From assembly GCF_012641465.1 (NCBI RefSeq), contig NZ_JABAIK010000011.1:62001-126000 (forward strand): a stretch of DNA of 64,000 nucleotides, read 5' to 3'. The stretch is from Vibrio agarilyticus. GTDB taxonomy: Bacteria > Pseudomonadota > Gammaproteobacteria > Enterobacterales > Vibrionaceae. Below are positions 8,231 to 19,236 of the stretch, piece by piece. The first letter of the stretch is position 1; every line of letters starts with the position of its first letter. Under the pieces are notes generated by a model. It was not told the origin of the DNA and did no database searches. It worked only from the letters and a program-made list of their open reading frames with translations. The translations under genes and the position numbers were made by a program.

Positions 8231-11020
8231 CTAGTGTGCCTGATCCCAGTTGTCACCATGCCCTGCCTCAGCCACTAATGGAACGCTCAAATTTGCCGCA
8301 GATTCCATCAAATCCTGTACTTTACTTTCAATTTCGTGCAAGTCTTCCTGTTTGACTTCCAGCACCAATTCATCGTGCACCTGCATCAAAAGTTTCACCC
8401 GGCCAGCACCTTCAGCGTTAATCCAATCTGAGACTAATATCATCGCTTTTTTGATGATGTCAGCGGCAGTGCCTTGCATTGGCGCATTAATGGCAGCGCG
8501 CTCTGCCCCTTTGCGACGCATCGCATTACGTGACTGAATTTCGGGCAAATGCAGACGGCGACCAAAAATAGTCTCAACATAACCTTTCTCTGCGGCCTGG
8601 CTACGCGTCTCTTCCATATAACGCATAACACCTGGATAGCGTTCGAAATAGGTGTCCATATAACGCTGGGCTTCGCCACGTGGTATACCCAGCTGTTTTG
8701 CCAACCCAAATGCGCTCATACCGTAAATCAAGCCAAAGTTGACTGCCTTAGCGCGACGACGCTGTTCACTCGTCACCTGCTCTAGTGGTACTCCCATGAT
8801 TTCAGCGGCAGTTGCCGCATGAATATCTTTGCCATGAGTAAAGGCATCTAACAAAGCTTGGTCACCAGATAGATGCGCCATGATGCGCAATTCAATTTGC
8901 GAATAGTCCACCGCCAAAATCTTATAACCTTGTGGCGCAATAAACGCTTGGCGTATACGACGTCCCTCTTCATTACGAATAGGAATATTTTGTAAGTTTG
9001 GATCGGTTGATGAAAGGCGCCCCGTCGCAGTGACCGCTTGATGATAAGAGGTATGCACACGACCGGTTTCTGGGTTGATCATTCGTGGCAGCTTATCTGT
9101 GTAGGTCGATTTGAGTTTGGCCAACCCACGATACTCCAAGATTAATTTGGGCAGCGGATAATCTAATGCCAGTTCTTGCAGCACCTCTTCATTGGTAGAA
9201 GGGGTTCCAGACGGTGTTTTTTTGACGACAGGTAGACCCATTTTTTCAAAGAGGATCGCCTGAAGCTGTTTAGGTGAATTCATATTGAACGTTTCACCCG
9301 CCGCCTCAAACGCCTTTTGTTCCAGCTCATCCAATCGCAACGCGATCTCTTGTGATTGCGCAGACAGTTTCATGTCGTCAATCAAAACACCAGTGCGTTC
9401 CATTTGCACCAGCACGGGAACCAGTGGCACTTCAATATCGTGATAGACAGAACACAAACTTGGGGTCTGTTCCAGCTGGCTCTGAAGATGCTGATGCAAA
9501 CGCCAGGTGACGTCGGCATCTTCCGCAGCATAAGCGGCAGCTTGGGCTAGCTCAATTTGATTAAAGGTAAGTTGATTTTTGCCTTTACCTGCCACTTGCT
9601 CAAAAGAGATGCAACTGTGTTGAAGGTAGCGTAATGCCATGCTGTCCATGTCATGTTTGCCACCAACGCTGTTGAGTACATAAGATTCGAGCATGGTGTC
9701 ATGGGCAATGCCGCGCAACGTAATGCCATAGCGCGCGAATATTTCCGCATCATATTTGAGGTTTTGACCCACTTTATGCGCCTGCGTGTCCTCAAGCCAA
9801 GGTTTTAACTGAGTTAACACATCATCGCGTGACAATTGTTCTGGTGCATCGATGTAATCATGGCTCAGTGGAAGGTAAGCCGCATCACCTTCACCCACGG
9901 CAAATGAGATTCCCACTAAGTTTGCGATCATCGCATCAAGATTATCGGTTTCTGTATCAAGTGCGACTAAATCAGCTTGGGCTAACTTCTCCAGCCAAAT
10001 CTTCCATTCAGATTGCGTCAAAATGGTTTGATACTGACTGCGATCTATCGTGGCCGCTTGGCTCGTCACGTTGCTCTTAGTACTGTCATTTGCCCGAGAA
10101 TTAGCCGATTTTTCCACGGCATCAATCACCCCAGTCCCACCTTCGAGCAACTCGTTCAGCCATGATTTAAAGGCCAGCTTACTAAAGCTCTGAATCAAAG
10201 CATCGCGATCCGGCGTGGTTTTGAGCAATGAGTCTGGCGTTTGTGATAACTCGACATCCAACTTGATCGTCGCTAATTGATAGGACAATTCCGCATTGGA
10301 TTGATTATCCAACAATTTTTTCGCCATGGTTTTTGAACCGCGAAACCCAAGAGCGGCAATATCATCAAGACGTTCATACAGAGTACTCAGCCCACCAATG
10401 CCCTGAAGCAGCGCCGTTGCTGTTTTGTCGCCAACACCGGGGACGCCTGGAATGTTATCCACTTTATCGCCCATCAAGGCGAGGTAGTCGATGATAAGCT
10501 CTGGCGGTATGCCAAATTTTTCAATCACACCTTCGCGATCCAATACCACATTGGTCATAGTGTTGATCAGGGTAACGTTCTCATCCACTAACTGCGCCAT
10601 GTCCTTATCACCGGTACTGATAAGCACAGGCATCCCCTGTGCAGATGCTTGGCGGGCAAGCGTGCCTATCACGTCATCAGCTTCAACACCTGGGATTGAA
10701 ATCAGTGGCAAGCCCATAGCTCGAATCACCTCATGAAGAGGTTCAATTTGGCACCGTAATAAATCCGGCATTGGCGGTCGGTTGGCTTTATAGTCAGGGT
10801 ACATGTCATCACGGAACGTTTTGCCTTTCGCATCAAAGATCACCGCCATACGATCTGAGGCGAATTGACGCATCATACTACGCAACATATTAACCACACC
10901 GTACACTGCATTCGTCGGGATCTCGCCATTACTCATGGTTTCCGGATAAGCGTGAAAAGCGCGATAAAGATAAGAAGAACCGTCAATAAGAATGAGCGGG
11001 TTGTCTGGGATCCTGACCAT
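8231..11020 (-). CDS. polA: DNA polymerase I
   Basis: It encodes 929 residues with the three Pol I domains. The 5'-3' exonuclease is at about residues 1-300 ([34 protein letters not shown]). The 3'-5' exonuclease is at about 330-520 with the proofreading Asp-Glu pair intact in DTETDNLD. The polymerase domain follows ([16 protein letters not shown] motif [17 protein letters not shown] motif [10 protein letters not shown] motif C). It replaces primers and fills repair gaps. The ATG at 11020 ([11 protein letters not shown]) matches family N-termini; a TTG eight codons upstream is unlikely. Confidence 0.97.
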   Translation of the reverse strand: MVRIPDNPLILIDGSSYLYRAFHAYPETMSNGEIPTNAVYGVVNMLRSMMRQFASDRMAVIFDAKGKTFRDDMYPDYKANRPPMPDLLRCQIEPLHEVIRAMGLPLISIPGVEADDVIGTLARQASAQGMPVLISTGDKDMAQLVDENVTLINTMTNVVLDREGVIEKFGIPPELIIDYLALMGDKVDNIPGVPGVGDKTATALLQGIGGLSTLYERLDDIAALGFRGSKTMAKKLLDNQSNAELSYQLATIKLDVELSQTPDSLLKTTPDRDALIQSFSKLAFKSWLNELLEGGTGVIDAVEKSANSRANDSTKSNVTSQAATIDRSQYQTILTQSEWKIWLEKLAQADLVALDTETDNLDAMIANLVGISFAVGEGDAAYLPLSHDYIDAPEQLSRDDVLTQLKPWLEDTQAHKVGQNLKYDAEIFARYGITLRGIAHDTMLESYVLNSVGGKHDMDSMALRYLQHSCISFEQVAGKGKNQLTFNQIELAQAAAYAAEDADVTWRLHQHLQSQLEQTPSLCSVYHDIEVPLVPVLVQMERTGVLIDDMKLSAQSQEIALRLDELEQKAFEAAGETFNMNSPKQLQAILFEKMGLPVVKKTPSGTPSTNEEVLQELALDYPLPKLILEYRGLAKLKSTYTDKLPRMINPETGRVHTSYHQAVTATGRLSSTDPNLQNIPIRNEEGRRIRQAFIAPQGYKILAVDYSQIELRIMAHLSGDQALLDAFTHGKDIHAATAAEIMGVPLEQVTSEQRRRAKAVNFGLIYGMSAFGLAKQLGIPRGEAQRYMDTYFERYPGVMRYMEETRSQAAEKGYVETIFGRRLHLPEIQSRNAMRRKGAERAAINAPMQGTAADIIKKAMILVSDWINAEGAGRVKLLMQVHDELVLEVKQEDLHEIESKVQDLMESAANLSVPLVAEAGHGDNWDQAH

Positions 11021-11178
11021 AAACTTGTAGTCCACTGTATACAAAGGTAGTCGCTAAGGATGCCATGAGTCGTTAGAGGGATCTATACCCGCTCCAAATG
11101 AAAGTGATTTCAGGTTAACCATATGATGATTGGCTGATCAGTGAGAGACCAAAGCTTGCTAGACTTGCGCAACAAATT

Positions 11179-11329
11179 TGTGGATAACTCTGTTTATAAT
11201 ATTTATCCACTGGTTATTCACCTGATGCAATTGTGCACAAACACATAACTAAATGATTGTTTTTTATGTGTTAGTTTTAAGATCAACAGATCAAGAGAAG
11301 ATCTTTTGCCAATCATGGATTGTGGACAA
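11179..11329. other. Cluster of DnaA-box-like 9-mers upstream of polA
   Basis: One perfect DnaA box lies at 11179-11187 (TGTGGATAA, reverse of TTATCCACA). Near matches are TTATCCACT (11203), TTATTCACC (11214), TGTGCACAA (11232) and TGTGGACAA (11321). Three GATC sites fall within 23 bp (11281-11303), and TTTTAAGATCAACA at 11275 matches a segment I recall from E. coli oriC. The DNA is AT-rich. It may bind DnaA; that it acts as an origin or titration site is inference. Confidence 0.5.
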
Positions 11330-11357
11330 AAAGTTTACCATTAATAAAAAAAACGAA

Positions 11358-11606
11358 TAAAAAAGCGACATCAAAGATGTCGCCTAGCATAAGAGAAAAG
11401 CAAAAATAAGTGCCACAAATCGCATTGTGGTGACTGAGACACTCAACGACTTCATCTCAATCTCGTTATTTTGCCTTCAAGCTATAAATACACTGGAAGC
11501 AATGTGAGCAATGTCGTGTCTACGAAGCCATACATCTTAGTTCTATCGCCTATTTTTACTGATATGTAATAACAAGCGGATAAGGCCAATTGCATGCCCC
11601 GCCGAC
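11358..11606 (-). ncRNA. ryhB: RyhB iron-responsive small RNA (long Vibrio form)
   Basis: The minus strand of 11491-11519 reads ACACGACATTGCTCACATTG followed by CTTCCAGTG, the conserved RyhB seed that pairs with mRNAs of iron-using proteins. The 3' end is the hairpin GCGACATC/GATGTCGC (11365-11383) with a T run. The 5' end is inferred from a promoter overlapped by a Fur box. The predicted length of about 245 nt fits the long Vibrio RyhB rather than the ~90-nt E. coli form. Location near polA agrees with what I recall for V. cholerae. The 5' end is uncertain by several bases. Confidence 0.92.
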
Positions 11607-11608
11607 AG

Positions 11609-11640
11609 GCTAATAATAATCATTATCACTTAATAATCAA
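11609..11640 (-). promoter_or_regulatory. ryhB promoter with overlapping Fur box
   Basis: Bases 11609-11627 match the 19-bp Fur consensus at 17 positions. On the minus strand TTGATT (11635-11640) and TATTAT (11613-11618) are 16 bp apart, so the Fur box covers the -10 and spacer. Iron-bound Fur should block RNA polymerase here and release RyhB when iron is low. Confidence 0.85.
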
Positions 11641-11660
11641 GCATTAAATGAGATTTTTTC

Positions 11661-12136
11661 TCATTTAATGTCGTCATGCCCACATTTCAGCGTTTTGACA
11701 AAATGAAGCCGCGTCTCGATTAAAGACTCTTTCGCTTCAAGCTGCTCAATTTGATAACCATTTTTAATTAGCAGCCGCAGCATTGCCGGAAAGCGATTAC
11801 GTGATTTTACCCGCACCTGACGGTAGTCACGCGCTCGTAACCACTGCTCCTGATCGTCCAATAAGCGTTGTGCGACACCTAATTTTCTCGCTTGTGGAAC
11901 CACCCCACCAAACCAGCTGTAAAACGTCTTATCATCCAGTGCATAGCCAATTTTGAACCCCACCGTTTGATCGCGATATTCCGCCACACGCAGCAGATAC
12001 TTACGGTTCTGTAATCGCTCTGCTAATGAGGCTTCACTTTCTTTATTAGCAAATTCATCGATTTGTGCGACCAAAGCGACAACTTCATTCAGTTGACCAT
12101 CACGGATGACAATCTCCGTTGAAGCCGAAGGCATCA

Positions 12137-12137
<1 letters not shown>
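11661..12137 (-). CDS. GNAT-family N-acetyltransferase
   Basis: It encodes 158 residues with a GNAT fold. The acetyl-CoA-binding loop is visible as VVPQARKLGVAQRLL near residue 80, and the C-terminal strand-helix region follows. The substrate is not predictable. The start ATG overlaps the hemB stop by one base (TAATG), so translation is coupled to hemB. The ryhB promoter begins immediately downstream, within 21 bases of the stop codon. Confidence 0.85.
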
Positions 12138-13228
<1,091 letters not shown>

Positions 13229-13229
13229 C

Positions 13230-13256
13230 TATACCCTTCGTACTTGAAGTTGCAGG
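13230..13256 (+). repeat. ERIC-like repeat, single-end fragment
   Basis: TATACCCTTCGTACTTGAAG and then TTGCAG match the terminal repeat of the full elements, but the core and the other end are missing. It lies in the divergent hemB-tatD promoter region. Confidence 0.6.
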
Positions 13257-13344
13257 GGTTCGTCGTAAGGAAATCAATTCCAATTCGACCCCTAACGCGC
13301 AATACCGTATCATCACCACGATGAATCCTCTAAGAGTGCCTACC

Positions 13345-14109
13345 ATGATTGATACCCATGCCCACCTTTATGCCAGTGAATTTAACCATGATCGTGATGC
13401 GGTCGTGGCTCGCGCTCAAGCAGCAGGTATTGAAAAAATTCTCCTGCCCAACATCGACTTAGACTCACTTGCGCCAATGCTTGCGACAGAAGCAGCCTAC
13501 CCAGAACTGTGCCGTTCAATGCTAGGGCTGCACCCTTGCTACGTTGACTCCAATGTCAAGCAAACCTTGGCGACGCTGTACCCTTGGTTTGAGCGCCATA
13601 ACTTTATTGCGGTAGGCGAAATTGGCATTGATCTTTACTGGGACAAGCAATATCAAGCCGAACAAGAGTGGGCTTTTATTGAGCAGCTCAATTGGGCGAA
13701 AGCACTTGCGCTTCCCGTGGTGATCCACACTCGTGATTCGATGAGCGAAACATTAGCGCTGCTGCGTCAACAGCAAGATGGTCAACTCAAAGGCGTTTTT
13801 CACTGCTTTGGTGGTAGTGTTGATGAGGCAAACGCGATCACCGACCTCGGATTTCATCTCGGTATTGGCGGAGTGAGTACGTTTAAAAATGGCGGAATGG
13901 ATAAGGTGTTGCCTCATTTGGATCTCAATACGTTAATACTGGAAACCGATTGTCCCTATTTAGCGCCCGTACCACACCGAGGCAAACGTAATGAGCCAAG
14001 CTTCACAGAGCTAGTGGCAGCTCGTGTCGCAGAGCTCACCCAACTGAGCGTAGCAGAGGTGATTAAAGTAACCAATCACAACGCAAAGTCGCTGTTTAAC
14101 CTCAATTAG
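13345..14109 (+). CDS. tatD: TatD-family metal-dependent hydrolase (3'-5' DNase)
   Basis: It encodes 254 residues of the TatD amidohydrolase-fold family. Metal ligands are seen in DTHAHLY near the N-terminus, GEIGIDLYW, VIHTRDS, FHCFGGS and ETDCPYLAP. E. coli TatD is a magnesium-dependent exonuclease and is not needed for Tat export. The ATG at 13345 (MIDTHAHLY) gives the family start. It lies near but is not co-directional with tatABC. Confidence 0.9.
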   Translation: MIDTHAHLYASEFNHDRDAVVARAQAAGIEKILLPNIDLDSLAPMLATEAAYPELCRSMLGLHPCYVDSNVKQTLATLYPWFERHNFIAVGEIGIDLYWDKQYQAEQEWAFIEQLNWAKALALPVVIHTRDSMSETLALLRQQQDGQLKGVFHCFGGSVDEANAITDLGFHLGIGGVSTFKNGGMDKVLPHLDLNTLILETDCPYLAPVPHRGKRNEPSFTELVAARVAELTQLSVAEVIKVTNHNAKSLFNLN

Positions 14110-14231
14110 CAAGCTATTTTTGACAAGCTATTCGCACTTTTGACACAAGATCACAATTCACCATTGGCTCGAGCAAAAAACGATCAAATAATCCGTGTTA
14201 GAAATTTTACTCTAACAATAGGACTGTCATT

Positions 14232-14348
14232 ATGTGTAAGCATCAGGGTCAACTCGAGCGCTGTCACCGTAGCTTTTGGCAAAAAATAATCGGAATTAAA
14301 GCCACTTACCGCTGCAAAAGCTGTGGTCAATTCGTTAAGGTAAAATAG
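14232..14348 (+). CDS. Cys-rich microprotein A (38 aa), putative zinc-binding
   Basis: The 38-codon ORF starts MCKHQGQLERCHR and ends YRCKSCGQFVKVK. AGGA lies nine bases before the ATG. It is 50% identical, without gaps, to the product at 15104-15220. Conserved positions include C2, H12, W16, G21, YRC(26-28), C31 and G32. Cys2, His4, Cys28 and Cys31 could form a single zinc site, with position 4 being His here and Cys in the paralogue. No family is recognised and the function is unknown. A GTTAGA/TCTAAC inverted repeat (14198-14217) precedes the ribosome-binding site. Confidence 0.7.
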   Translation: MCKHQGQLERCHRSFWQKIIGIKATYRCKSCGQFVKVK

Positions 14349-14410
14349 ATCGTTTTGCATGAGTTTTCATGAACGGTTCGAGTTCGACTTACACTAGCCA
14401 GACGGATAGC

Positions 14411-14540
14411 TATACCCAAACAACTTGGAGATGCAGGTAGGCGGCAAACGAACAAAGCCTCTGAGCATAGACAAACATGTGATGAGGTTTGCGAGAGCCA
14501 GCCAACACCGCTGCAACTTCAAGTAGGACGGATATATACC
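14411..14540 (+). repeat. ERIC-like repeat, copy 3
   Basis: It runs from TATACCCAAACAACTTGGAG to CTTCAAGTAGGACGGATATA. A short deletion shortens the central hairpin. It lies between the two microprotein genes. Confidence 0.88.
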
Positions 14541-14654
14541 TATCGCGGTGTTACCCATGAACAGACACCGCGCCTACCATACCGTGTATTTTGCTCAAGC
14601 TTCATCGACCACCCATTTTTCTCCATTTAATAAATATATTATTTATTGAACACC

Positions 14655-14790
14655 TTTATATCCAAATAACTTTTCGCACAGCTAAGCGGTAAAAAAACGA
14701 ATCCTCTAAGTATAGGAAAACCTATCTAATTAGGTTTGTCAGAGTCAGTAAAACGCCTTAGAGTTTCAAGTAAAAAGAGCATATCCTTTC
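14655..14790 (+). repeat. ERIC-like repeat, degenerate copy 4
   Basis: The order of blocks is kept (CTTTATATCCAAATAACTT, then CGAATCCTCTAAG, TTAGGTTTGTCAGAG, TTTCAAGTAAAAAGAGCATA), but many bases have changed. It is an old decayed copy. The surrounding 14791-15103 is AT-rich with no other gene seen. Confidence 0.65.
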
Positions 14791-15103
14791 GCATGTTTCA
14801 TCTGACCGTTATTACTCTCTATCAAATTCATCTATTTTCGATGTCATTTACAAAATAACAAAACGCATAAATAGCACCAACAGGCTTAAAAATTTATAAA
14901 TAGACCTCGCTCATTAATAAATGATAACTTTGACATTAATTAATAATCAAATAGTCAATAAGAAAGACAGCCAATTTGAATTAAAATCACTCAGATTGGT
15001 TAATTTAGATCAAAAAACTGCACGAATGTCACACTAATTCATTGGCTATTTTAATTTTGTAATCTACGATGTCGCCCGTTGAATTAATAAGAGCCATGAA
15101 AAA

Positions 15104-15220
15104 ATGTGTCAATGCAATAAGCAACTTCAACGTCAACATCGAAATATATGGCATAAAATAACCGGGGTTAAAGCCGTTTATCGCTGCCAATCTTGTGGAG
15201 AGATAATTACGATTAGGTAA
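15104..15220 (+). CDS. Cys-rich microprotein B (38 aa), putative zinc-binding
   Basis: The 38-codon ORF starts MCQCNKQLQRQHR and ends YRCQSCGEIITIR. It is the paralogue of the product at 14232-14348, with 19 of 38 residues identical and no gaps. Possible zinc ligands are Cys2, Cys4, Cys28 and Cys31. AAGAG lies about 12 bases before the ATG, a weak signal. A bidirectional terminator shared with tatC follows at once. Conservation at the protein level between the copies argues that both are real genes. Function is unknown. Confidence 0.7.
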   Translation: MCQCNKQLQRQHRNIWHKITGVKAVYRCQSCGEIITIR

Positions 15221-15244
15221 ATCTTTCTTCTGCAAGAAAGATAA

Positions 15245-15286
15245 AAAAGAAAAGCCAAGGCAATTGCCTTGGCTTTTCTTTTTTAT
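15245..15286. terminator. Bidirectional terminator between microprotein B and tatC
   Basis: AAGCCAAGG pairs with CCTTGGCTT around CAATTG, flanked by an A-rich left arm and the T-rich TTTTCTTTTTT on the right. A smaller hairpin ATCTTTC/GAAAGAT (15221-15242) precedes it. Confidence 0.85.
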
Positions 15287-15298
15287 CACAAATCGTGA

Positions 15299-16048
15299 TT
15301 ACTCTTCTAACTCGCCTTCAGAGTCTGCTCTTGGCGTGTAAAAGCGAGTAAAAAACAAACCCACTTCAAACAATAGCCACATGGGTACAGCTAATAATGT
15401 CTGAGAAATGATATCGGGTGGGGTTAAAAGCATACCAACGACAAAGGCACCGACGATAATGTACGCACGTTTTTCACGTAAACTTTGTGGTGTTGTCGCA
15501 CCAGTCCAGCACAATAAGATGATCGCGACTGGCACCTCAAAAGCAATGCCAAATGCCATAAACAGTGCCAATACGAAATCAAGGTAACTGGCTATATCCG
15601 TCGCCGTTTCCACCCCCGAAATCGAAATTGCGGTGAAAAAACCAAATACCAAGGGAAAAACAACAAAATACGCAAATGCCACACCGCAATAAAACAGCAG
15701 TGAACTGGAAAACATTAGGGGCATGATCAGTCGCTGCTCGTGTTTATACAGACCGGGAGCCACAAACGCCCATACCTGATACAAAATAAATGGCACTGCG
15801 ACAAACGTTGACATAATTAAGGTCAACTTCAGTGGCGTAAAAAACGGCGAAGCAACATCTGTCGCAATCATCGTCGCCCCTTCGGGCAATCTATCGACTA
15901 ACGGTGCAGAGACAAATTCATAAATATCATTTGAGAAATAGATCAAACATAAGAACACCACCACCACCGCAGCAATAGCGCGTAACAGTCGGTTACGAAG
16001 CTCAAGAAGATGACTGATCAAAGGCTGCGTCTGCTCAACAGAAGACAT
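15299..16048 (-). CDS. tatC: Sec-independent translocase subunit TatC
   Basis: It encodes 249 residues with six predicted membrane helices. The family signature is near the N-terminus ([17 protein letters not shown]). TatC with TatB binds twin-arginine signal peptides in the inner membrane. Its start is 190 bp downstream of tatB, whereas these genes are usually almost contiguous. That gap holds a repeat remnant and a hairpin. Confidence 0.96.
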   Translation of the reverse strand: MSSVEQTQPLISHLLELRNRLLRAIAAVVVVFLCLIYFSNDIYEFVSAPLVDRLPEGATMIATDVASPFFTPLKLTLIMSTFVAVPFILYQVWAFVAPGLYKHEQRLIMPLMFSSSLLFYCGVAFAYFVVFPLVFGFFTAISISGVETATDIASYLDFVLALFMAFGIAFEVPVAIILLCWTGATTPQSLREKRAYIIVGAFVVGMLLTPPDIISQTLLAVPMWLLFEVGLFFTRFYTPRADSEGELEE

Positions 16049-16091
16049 CGGTAAACCTCATTAATACTATAAATAATCACAATCGATTGTG

Positions 16092-16130
16092 TTATACCAA
16101 AACAACTTAGAGTAAAGCGGGTATATACTC
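16092..16130 (-). repeat. ERIC-like repeat remnant between tatB and tatC
   Basis: TTATACCAAAACAACTTAGA is fused to AAAGCGGGTATATA, that is, the two ends of the repeat with the whole core deleted. Confidence 0.6.
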
Positions 16131-16171
16131 GACCCACTTAAAACGGCAGCGTCGTTTGGATATACTAACAA

Positions 16172-16196
16172 CAAAGCCACGTTAAACGTGGCTTAT
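16172..16196 (-). terminator. Hairpin between tatB and tatC, possible attenuator
   Basis: On the minus strand AGCCACG and CGTGGCT form a stem around TTTAA and are followed by TTGTTGTT. It could be a weak intrinsic terminator that lowers tatC expression. Confidence 0.45.
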
Positions 16197-16238
16197 CAGT
16201 GTGCCTGGCATTGAAAACTCATCAAAGAGACCAAAAGG

Positions 16239-16691
16239 CTATTTTGATGATGGTGGCGTCGAGGCGCTAGAGCCAGCTTCAGACGCTGACGCTCTCGCAA
16301 CTGAAGCGTCGTCAGCGTTAGGCGAACTTGACTTTGACTCAGCAACATTCGGCTGTGACACGTTTTCCGCAGATGTCTCGCTCACCTTGTTTTCGGCTGT
16401 AGCATATGGCCGTTGAACGGTTTGCGCGGCACGTTTAAGCTCATCGACAGAGGCTTGCAGATCTGGAGAAAGATCGTGCATTTCCATCTGCTCAGCTTTG
16501 CGTAAGTTCTCTTGCAGCTCTTGAACTTTCAGCTCATGAGCCAGCTCATCCTTGACACTGTTTGCCATATTCTTTGCCGCGCCGACAAACCGCGTCACAC
16601 TGCGAATTGCATGAGGCAAGCGCTCCGGCCCCAAGACAACCAATCCCACAACGGAGATCAATACCAGTTCCCAAAAACCGATATCAAACAC
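16239..16691 (-). CDS. tatB: Sec-independent translocase subunit TatB
   Basis: It encodes 150 residues with one N-terminal membrane helix ([20 protein letters not shown]), the GPERLP hinge and an amphipathic helix, then a variable Ser/Ala-rich tail of about 70 residues. It pairs with TatC in the signal-peptide receptor complex. It lies three bases downstream of tatA. The low-complexity C-terminus is typical of Vibrio TatB. Confidence 0.95.
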   Translation of the reverse strand: MFDIGFWELVLISVVGLVVLGPERLPHAIRSVTRFVGAAKNMANSVKDELAHELKVQELQENLRKAEQMEMHDLSPDLQASVDELKRAAQTVQRPYATAENKVSETSAENVSQPNVAESKSSSPNADDASVARASASEAGSSASTPPSSK

Positions 16692-16694
16692 GGA

Positions 16695-16946
16695 TTACGC
16701 CTGCTCTTTGTCTTTTTTCGCGTCAGTTGACGCCGCTTGCTGATTTTGCTGCTCAAGACTTTTTGGCTCAAAATCCGCGTCTTTTTCCGCGTCTTTTTTC
16801 GCAGGTTCGTCATCGCTCATCGCTTTTTTGAACCCTTTCACCGCGCCACCGAGATCGCCACCGATCCCACGCAGCTTTTTCGTACCAAACAGCAAAATCA
16901 CAATAACGGCAATGATCAACAGTTGCCAAACACTAATACCACCCAT
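16695..16946 (-). CDS. tatA: Sec-independent translocase subunit TatA
   Basis: It encodes 83 residues with the N-terminal helix [20 protein letters not shown], the FGTKKLR hinge, the amphipathic helix ([14 protein letters not shown]) and a charged tail. TatA oligomerises to form the pore for folded Tat substrates. It lies 45 bp after ubiB on the same strand. Confidence 0.96.
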   Translation of the reverse strand: MGGISVWQLLIIAVIVILLFGTKKLRGIGGDLGGAVKGFKKAMSDDEPAKKDAEKDADFEPKSLEQQNQQAASTDAKKDKEQA

Positions 16947-16991
16947 TTTCTCTACCTCGGGGTTGAAAAAAACTCACAAAGCCAGCGCTAC

Positions 16992-18626
16992 TTAAAAGCG
17001 ATACGCTCGCCAACTTAATAACCACACAATGACACTGACAGACACCGCCACCAGCGCGGACGAAATAAACCCATTCGTCACCAATATCGCGGAGCATACA
17101 ACGCCCGTCGCCCCAACGCCAAACAAAAACTGCCCCAGACCTTGGCGGCGTTTTGTCGCTCGATAGCCCTGATAAAACGCATCGAACCTTTGATTCATTG
17201 CCTTGCCTTGCTGCAAACTGTCATAGAGTAACTCCGGCAGCTCCGGCAACTTCTCAACCCAAAAAGGGGCGCGCTCCTTAATGCCATTTACCAGCGCGGC
17301 AGGTCCAACTTGGTTCATCAACCAAGTTTCCAAAAACGGTTTGGCTGTGGCCCACAAATCCAACTGTGGATACAACTGACGCCCTAACCCTTCTACGTAA
17401 AGCAGCGTCTTTTGCAGCAAAACCAATTGTGGTTGCACTTCCATGTTAAACCGCCGCGCGGTATTAAAAAGGTTAAGCAGCACATGGCCAAACGAGATCT
17501 CACACAGTGGCTTAGCAAAAATCGGTTCACACACCATGCGAATAGCAAATTCAAACTCATTAATATTAGTGTCTGCCGGAACCCAGCCAGAATCCACATG
17601 AAGTTCGGCGACTTTGCGATAGTCTCGATTAAAAAACGCCAAAAAGTTTTCTGCTAAATAACGCTTATCCGCGCTATTTAAAGACCCGACGATGCCACAA
17701 TCAAGCCCAATCCACATCGGGTTGTGCGGGTGATCTGGCTTCACAAACACATTCCCTGGGTGCATGTCCGCATGAAAAAAGCTATCACGGAACACCTGAG
17801 TGAAAAACACACTCACACCGCGTTCCGCCAGCAGTTTCATGTTGGTGCCATTAGCAACCAAGCCTTCAATATCAGAAACTTGGATGCCATATATTCGCTC
17901 AGAAACCATGACAGTTTGATTACTGAGATCAGGAAACACCTCAGGAACGTACAACTCCTCACTATTCTCAAAATTGCGACGAAGTTGTATCGCGTTTGCA
18001 GCCTCACGACGCAGATCCAACTCGTCGAGTAGCGTTTTTTCATATTCACGCACCACTTCAACCGGTTTCAAACGGCGAGCCGCTGGTAGTGCTGAGGCAA
18101 TGATCCGCGCCATTCGCTGCATTAACTTCAGATCAGCATCAATCACCGGACGAATGTCGGGGCGAATCACCTTCAACACCACCTCTTGCCCTGTGGTATT
18201 TAATTTGGCGGTATGCACTTGAGCAATCGACGCTGATGCCAGCGGGACGATATCAAAATCATCAAACCAGGTCTCTAGTGGTCCGCCGAGCGCCAGCTCC
18301 ATCTGCTGCTTAGCAAGTTCACCGTCAAAGGGGGCGACTTGGTCTTGTAACAGCGCTAGCGGATCGGCGATGTGGGGCGGAAACAGATCCCGTCGCGTTG
18401 ACATCATCTGGCCAAATTTTATCCAGACCGGCCCCAATGTTTGTAGTGCTAAACGTAATCGCTCTCCCAGCGGCTTTTCTGGATGCTTGTTTTTGATCCA
18501 AAACAGCCCTCGACGCAAGCATTGGGGCAATTTCGTCAGTTCATGCGTCGGCAAAAGCTCATCAAGACCATATTCAAGTTGGACCTTAATGATTTGATAG
18601 AGACGTTTGATTTCGGTCGGGGTCAT
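16992..18626 (-). CDS. ubiB: Ubiquinone biosynthesis ATPase/kinase-like protein UbiB
   Basis: It encodes 544 residues of the ABC1/ADCK/UbiB family. The KxGQ motif appears as KFGQMMSTR near residue 72. The atypical kinase core includes VVLKVIRP and [11 protein letters not shown], and two hydrophobic helices end the protein. It is needed for aerobic ubiquinone synthesis, probably through ATPase activity that handles lipid intermediates. Its ATG overlaps the ubiJ stop by four bases (ATGA). Confidence 0.95.
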   Translation of the reverse strand: MTPTEIKRLYQIIKVQLEYGLDELLPTHELTKLPQCLRRGLFWIKNKHPEKPLGERLRLALQTLGPVWIKFGQMMSTRRDLFPPHIADPLALLQDQVAPFDGELAKQQMELALGGPLETWFDDFDIVPLASASIAQVHTAKLNTTGQEVVLKVIRPDIRPVIDADLKLMQRMARIIASALPAARRLKPVEVVREYEKTLLDELDLRREAANAIQLRRNFENSEELYVPEVFPDLSNQTVMVSERIYGIQVSDIEGLVANGTNMKLLAERGVSVFFTQVFRDSFFHADMHPGNVFVKPDHPHNPMWIGLDCGIVGSLNSADKRYLAENFLAFFNRDYRKVAELHVDSGWVPADTNINEFEFAIRMVCEPIFAKPLCEISFGHVLLNLFNTARRFNMEVQPQLVLLQKTLLYVEGLGRQLYPQLDLWATAKPFLETWLMNQVGPAALVNGIKERAPFWVEKLPELPELLYDSLQQGKAMNQRFDAFYQGYRATKRRQGLGQFLFGVGATGVVCSAILVTNGFISSALVAVSVSVIVWLLSWRAYRF

Positions 18627-19231
18627 GGGGTATCCAGCCAGCGGTCGAGGCGCGCCTGTAAGTGGGCGGTTTGACTTTGTAAGGCGTCCACTTCATCACA
18701 AAAATGGGCCACTTCTAATGGACCAGGAGCGATGCGCCACTCTTCCACCAACACTTGAGCCAAATGCGACTGATGCTGCTGCTGACGCTGACGGATATGG
18801 CGCGCAAATTGTTTTGCGCTACCGACTAAGGTATGTGCTAGTGCATCGCCTGTGACGCGGGAAAGCCACTCTTCGAGATCAGGCTTTGCATCATGCAGCA
18901 ACCGTGAAAAAGATTGGGCCAGTTGAATATCACCGGTCAATTCCAGTTTATCTTGCTTGATAAGCTGCGTAATGTTCGCTTGATCGCGCAATTGCGGCAA
19001 GACTGAGAGAGAGAGCGCCAAATAACAATCTGGCTCGCCTTCATAATGCGCAAGCACATCCACTTGCTGACTAAAAACGAAAGTGAGGCTTTTTTGCCAC
19101 TCTTTGAGATGCACTTGGATCACCTTGCCACGCAATCGCGCTAAACGCCGCATCAATTCAGGATCATCACGCAATAACGTATTCAGTGTGGTTTCTACCA
19201 CGGCTGTGACTAAGGGATCAAAAGGCATCAT
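18623..19231 (-). CDS. ubiJ: Ubiquinone biosynthesis accessory factor UbiJ (SCP2 domain)
   Basis: It encodes 202 residues with an N-terminal SCP2-like lipid-binding domain and a C-terminal coiled-coil-like segment (about 170-200). UbiJ with UbiK helps the soluble Ubi complex bind hydrophobic quinone intermediates. The order ubiE-ubiJ-ubiB matches other gammaproteobacteria. AGGAG precedes the ATG, and the gene lies five bases after ubiE. Confidence 0.9.
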   Translation of the reverse strand: MMPFDPLVTAVVETTLNTLLRDDPELMRRLARLRGKVIQVHLKEWQKSLTFVFSQQVDVLAHYEGEPDCYLALSLSVLPQLRDQANITQLIKQDKLELTGDIQLAQSFSRLLHDAKPDLEEWLSRVTGDALAHTLVGSAKQFARHIRQRQQQHQSHLAQVLVEEWRIAPGPLEVAHFCDEVDALQSQTAHLQARLDRWLDTP

Positions 19232-19236
19232 GTCTC

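Noticed and set aside
14557-14649. 30-codon ORF between the two ERIC-like repeats
   Set aside because: It has no paralogue, no ribosome-binding site and an unremarkable composition, unlike the two microprotein genes.
15029-15289. 86-codon minus-strand ORF opposite microprotein B
   Set aside because: It spans a terminator and AT-rich DNA, lacks a start signal, and is antisense to the conserved 38-codon ORF.
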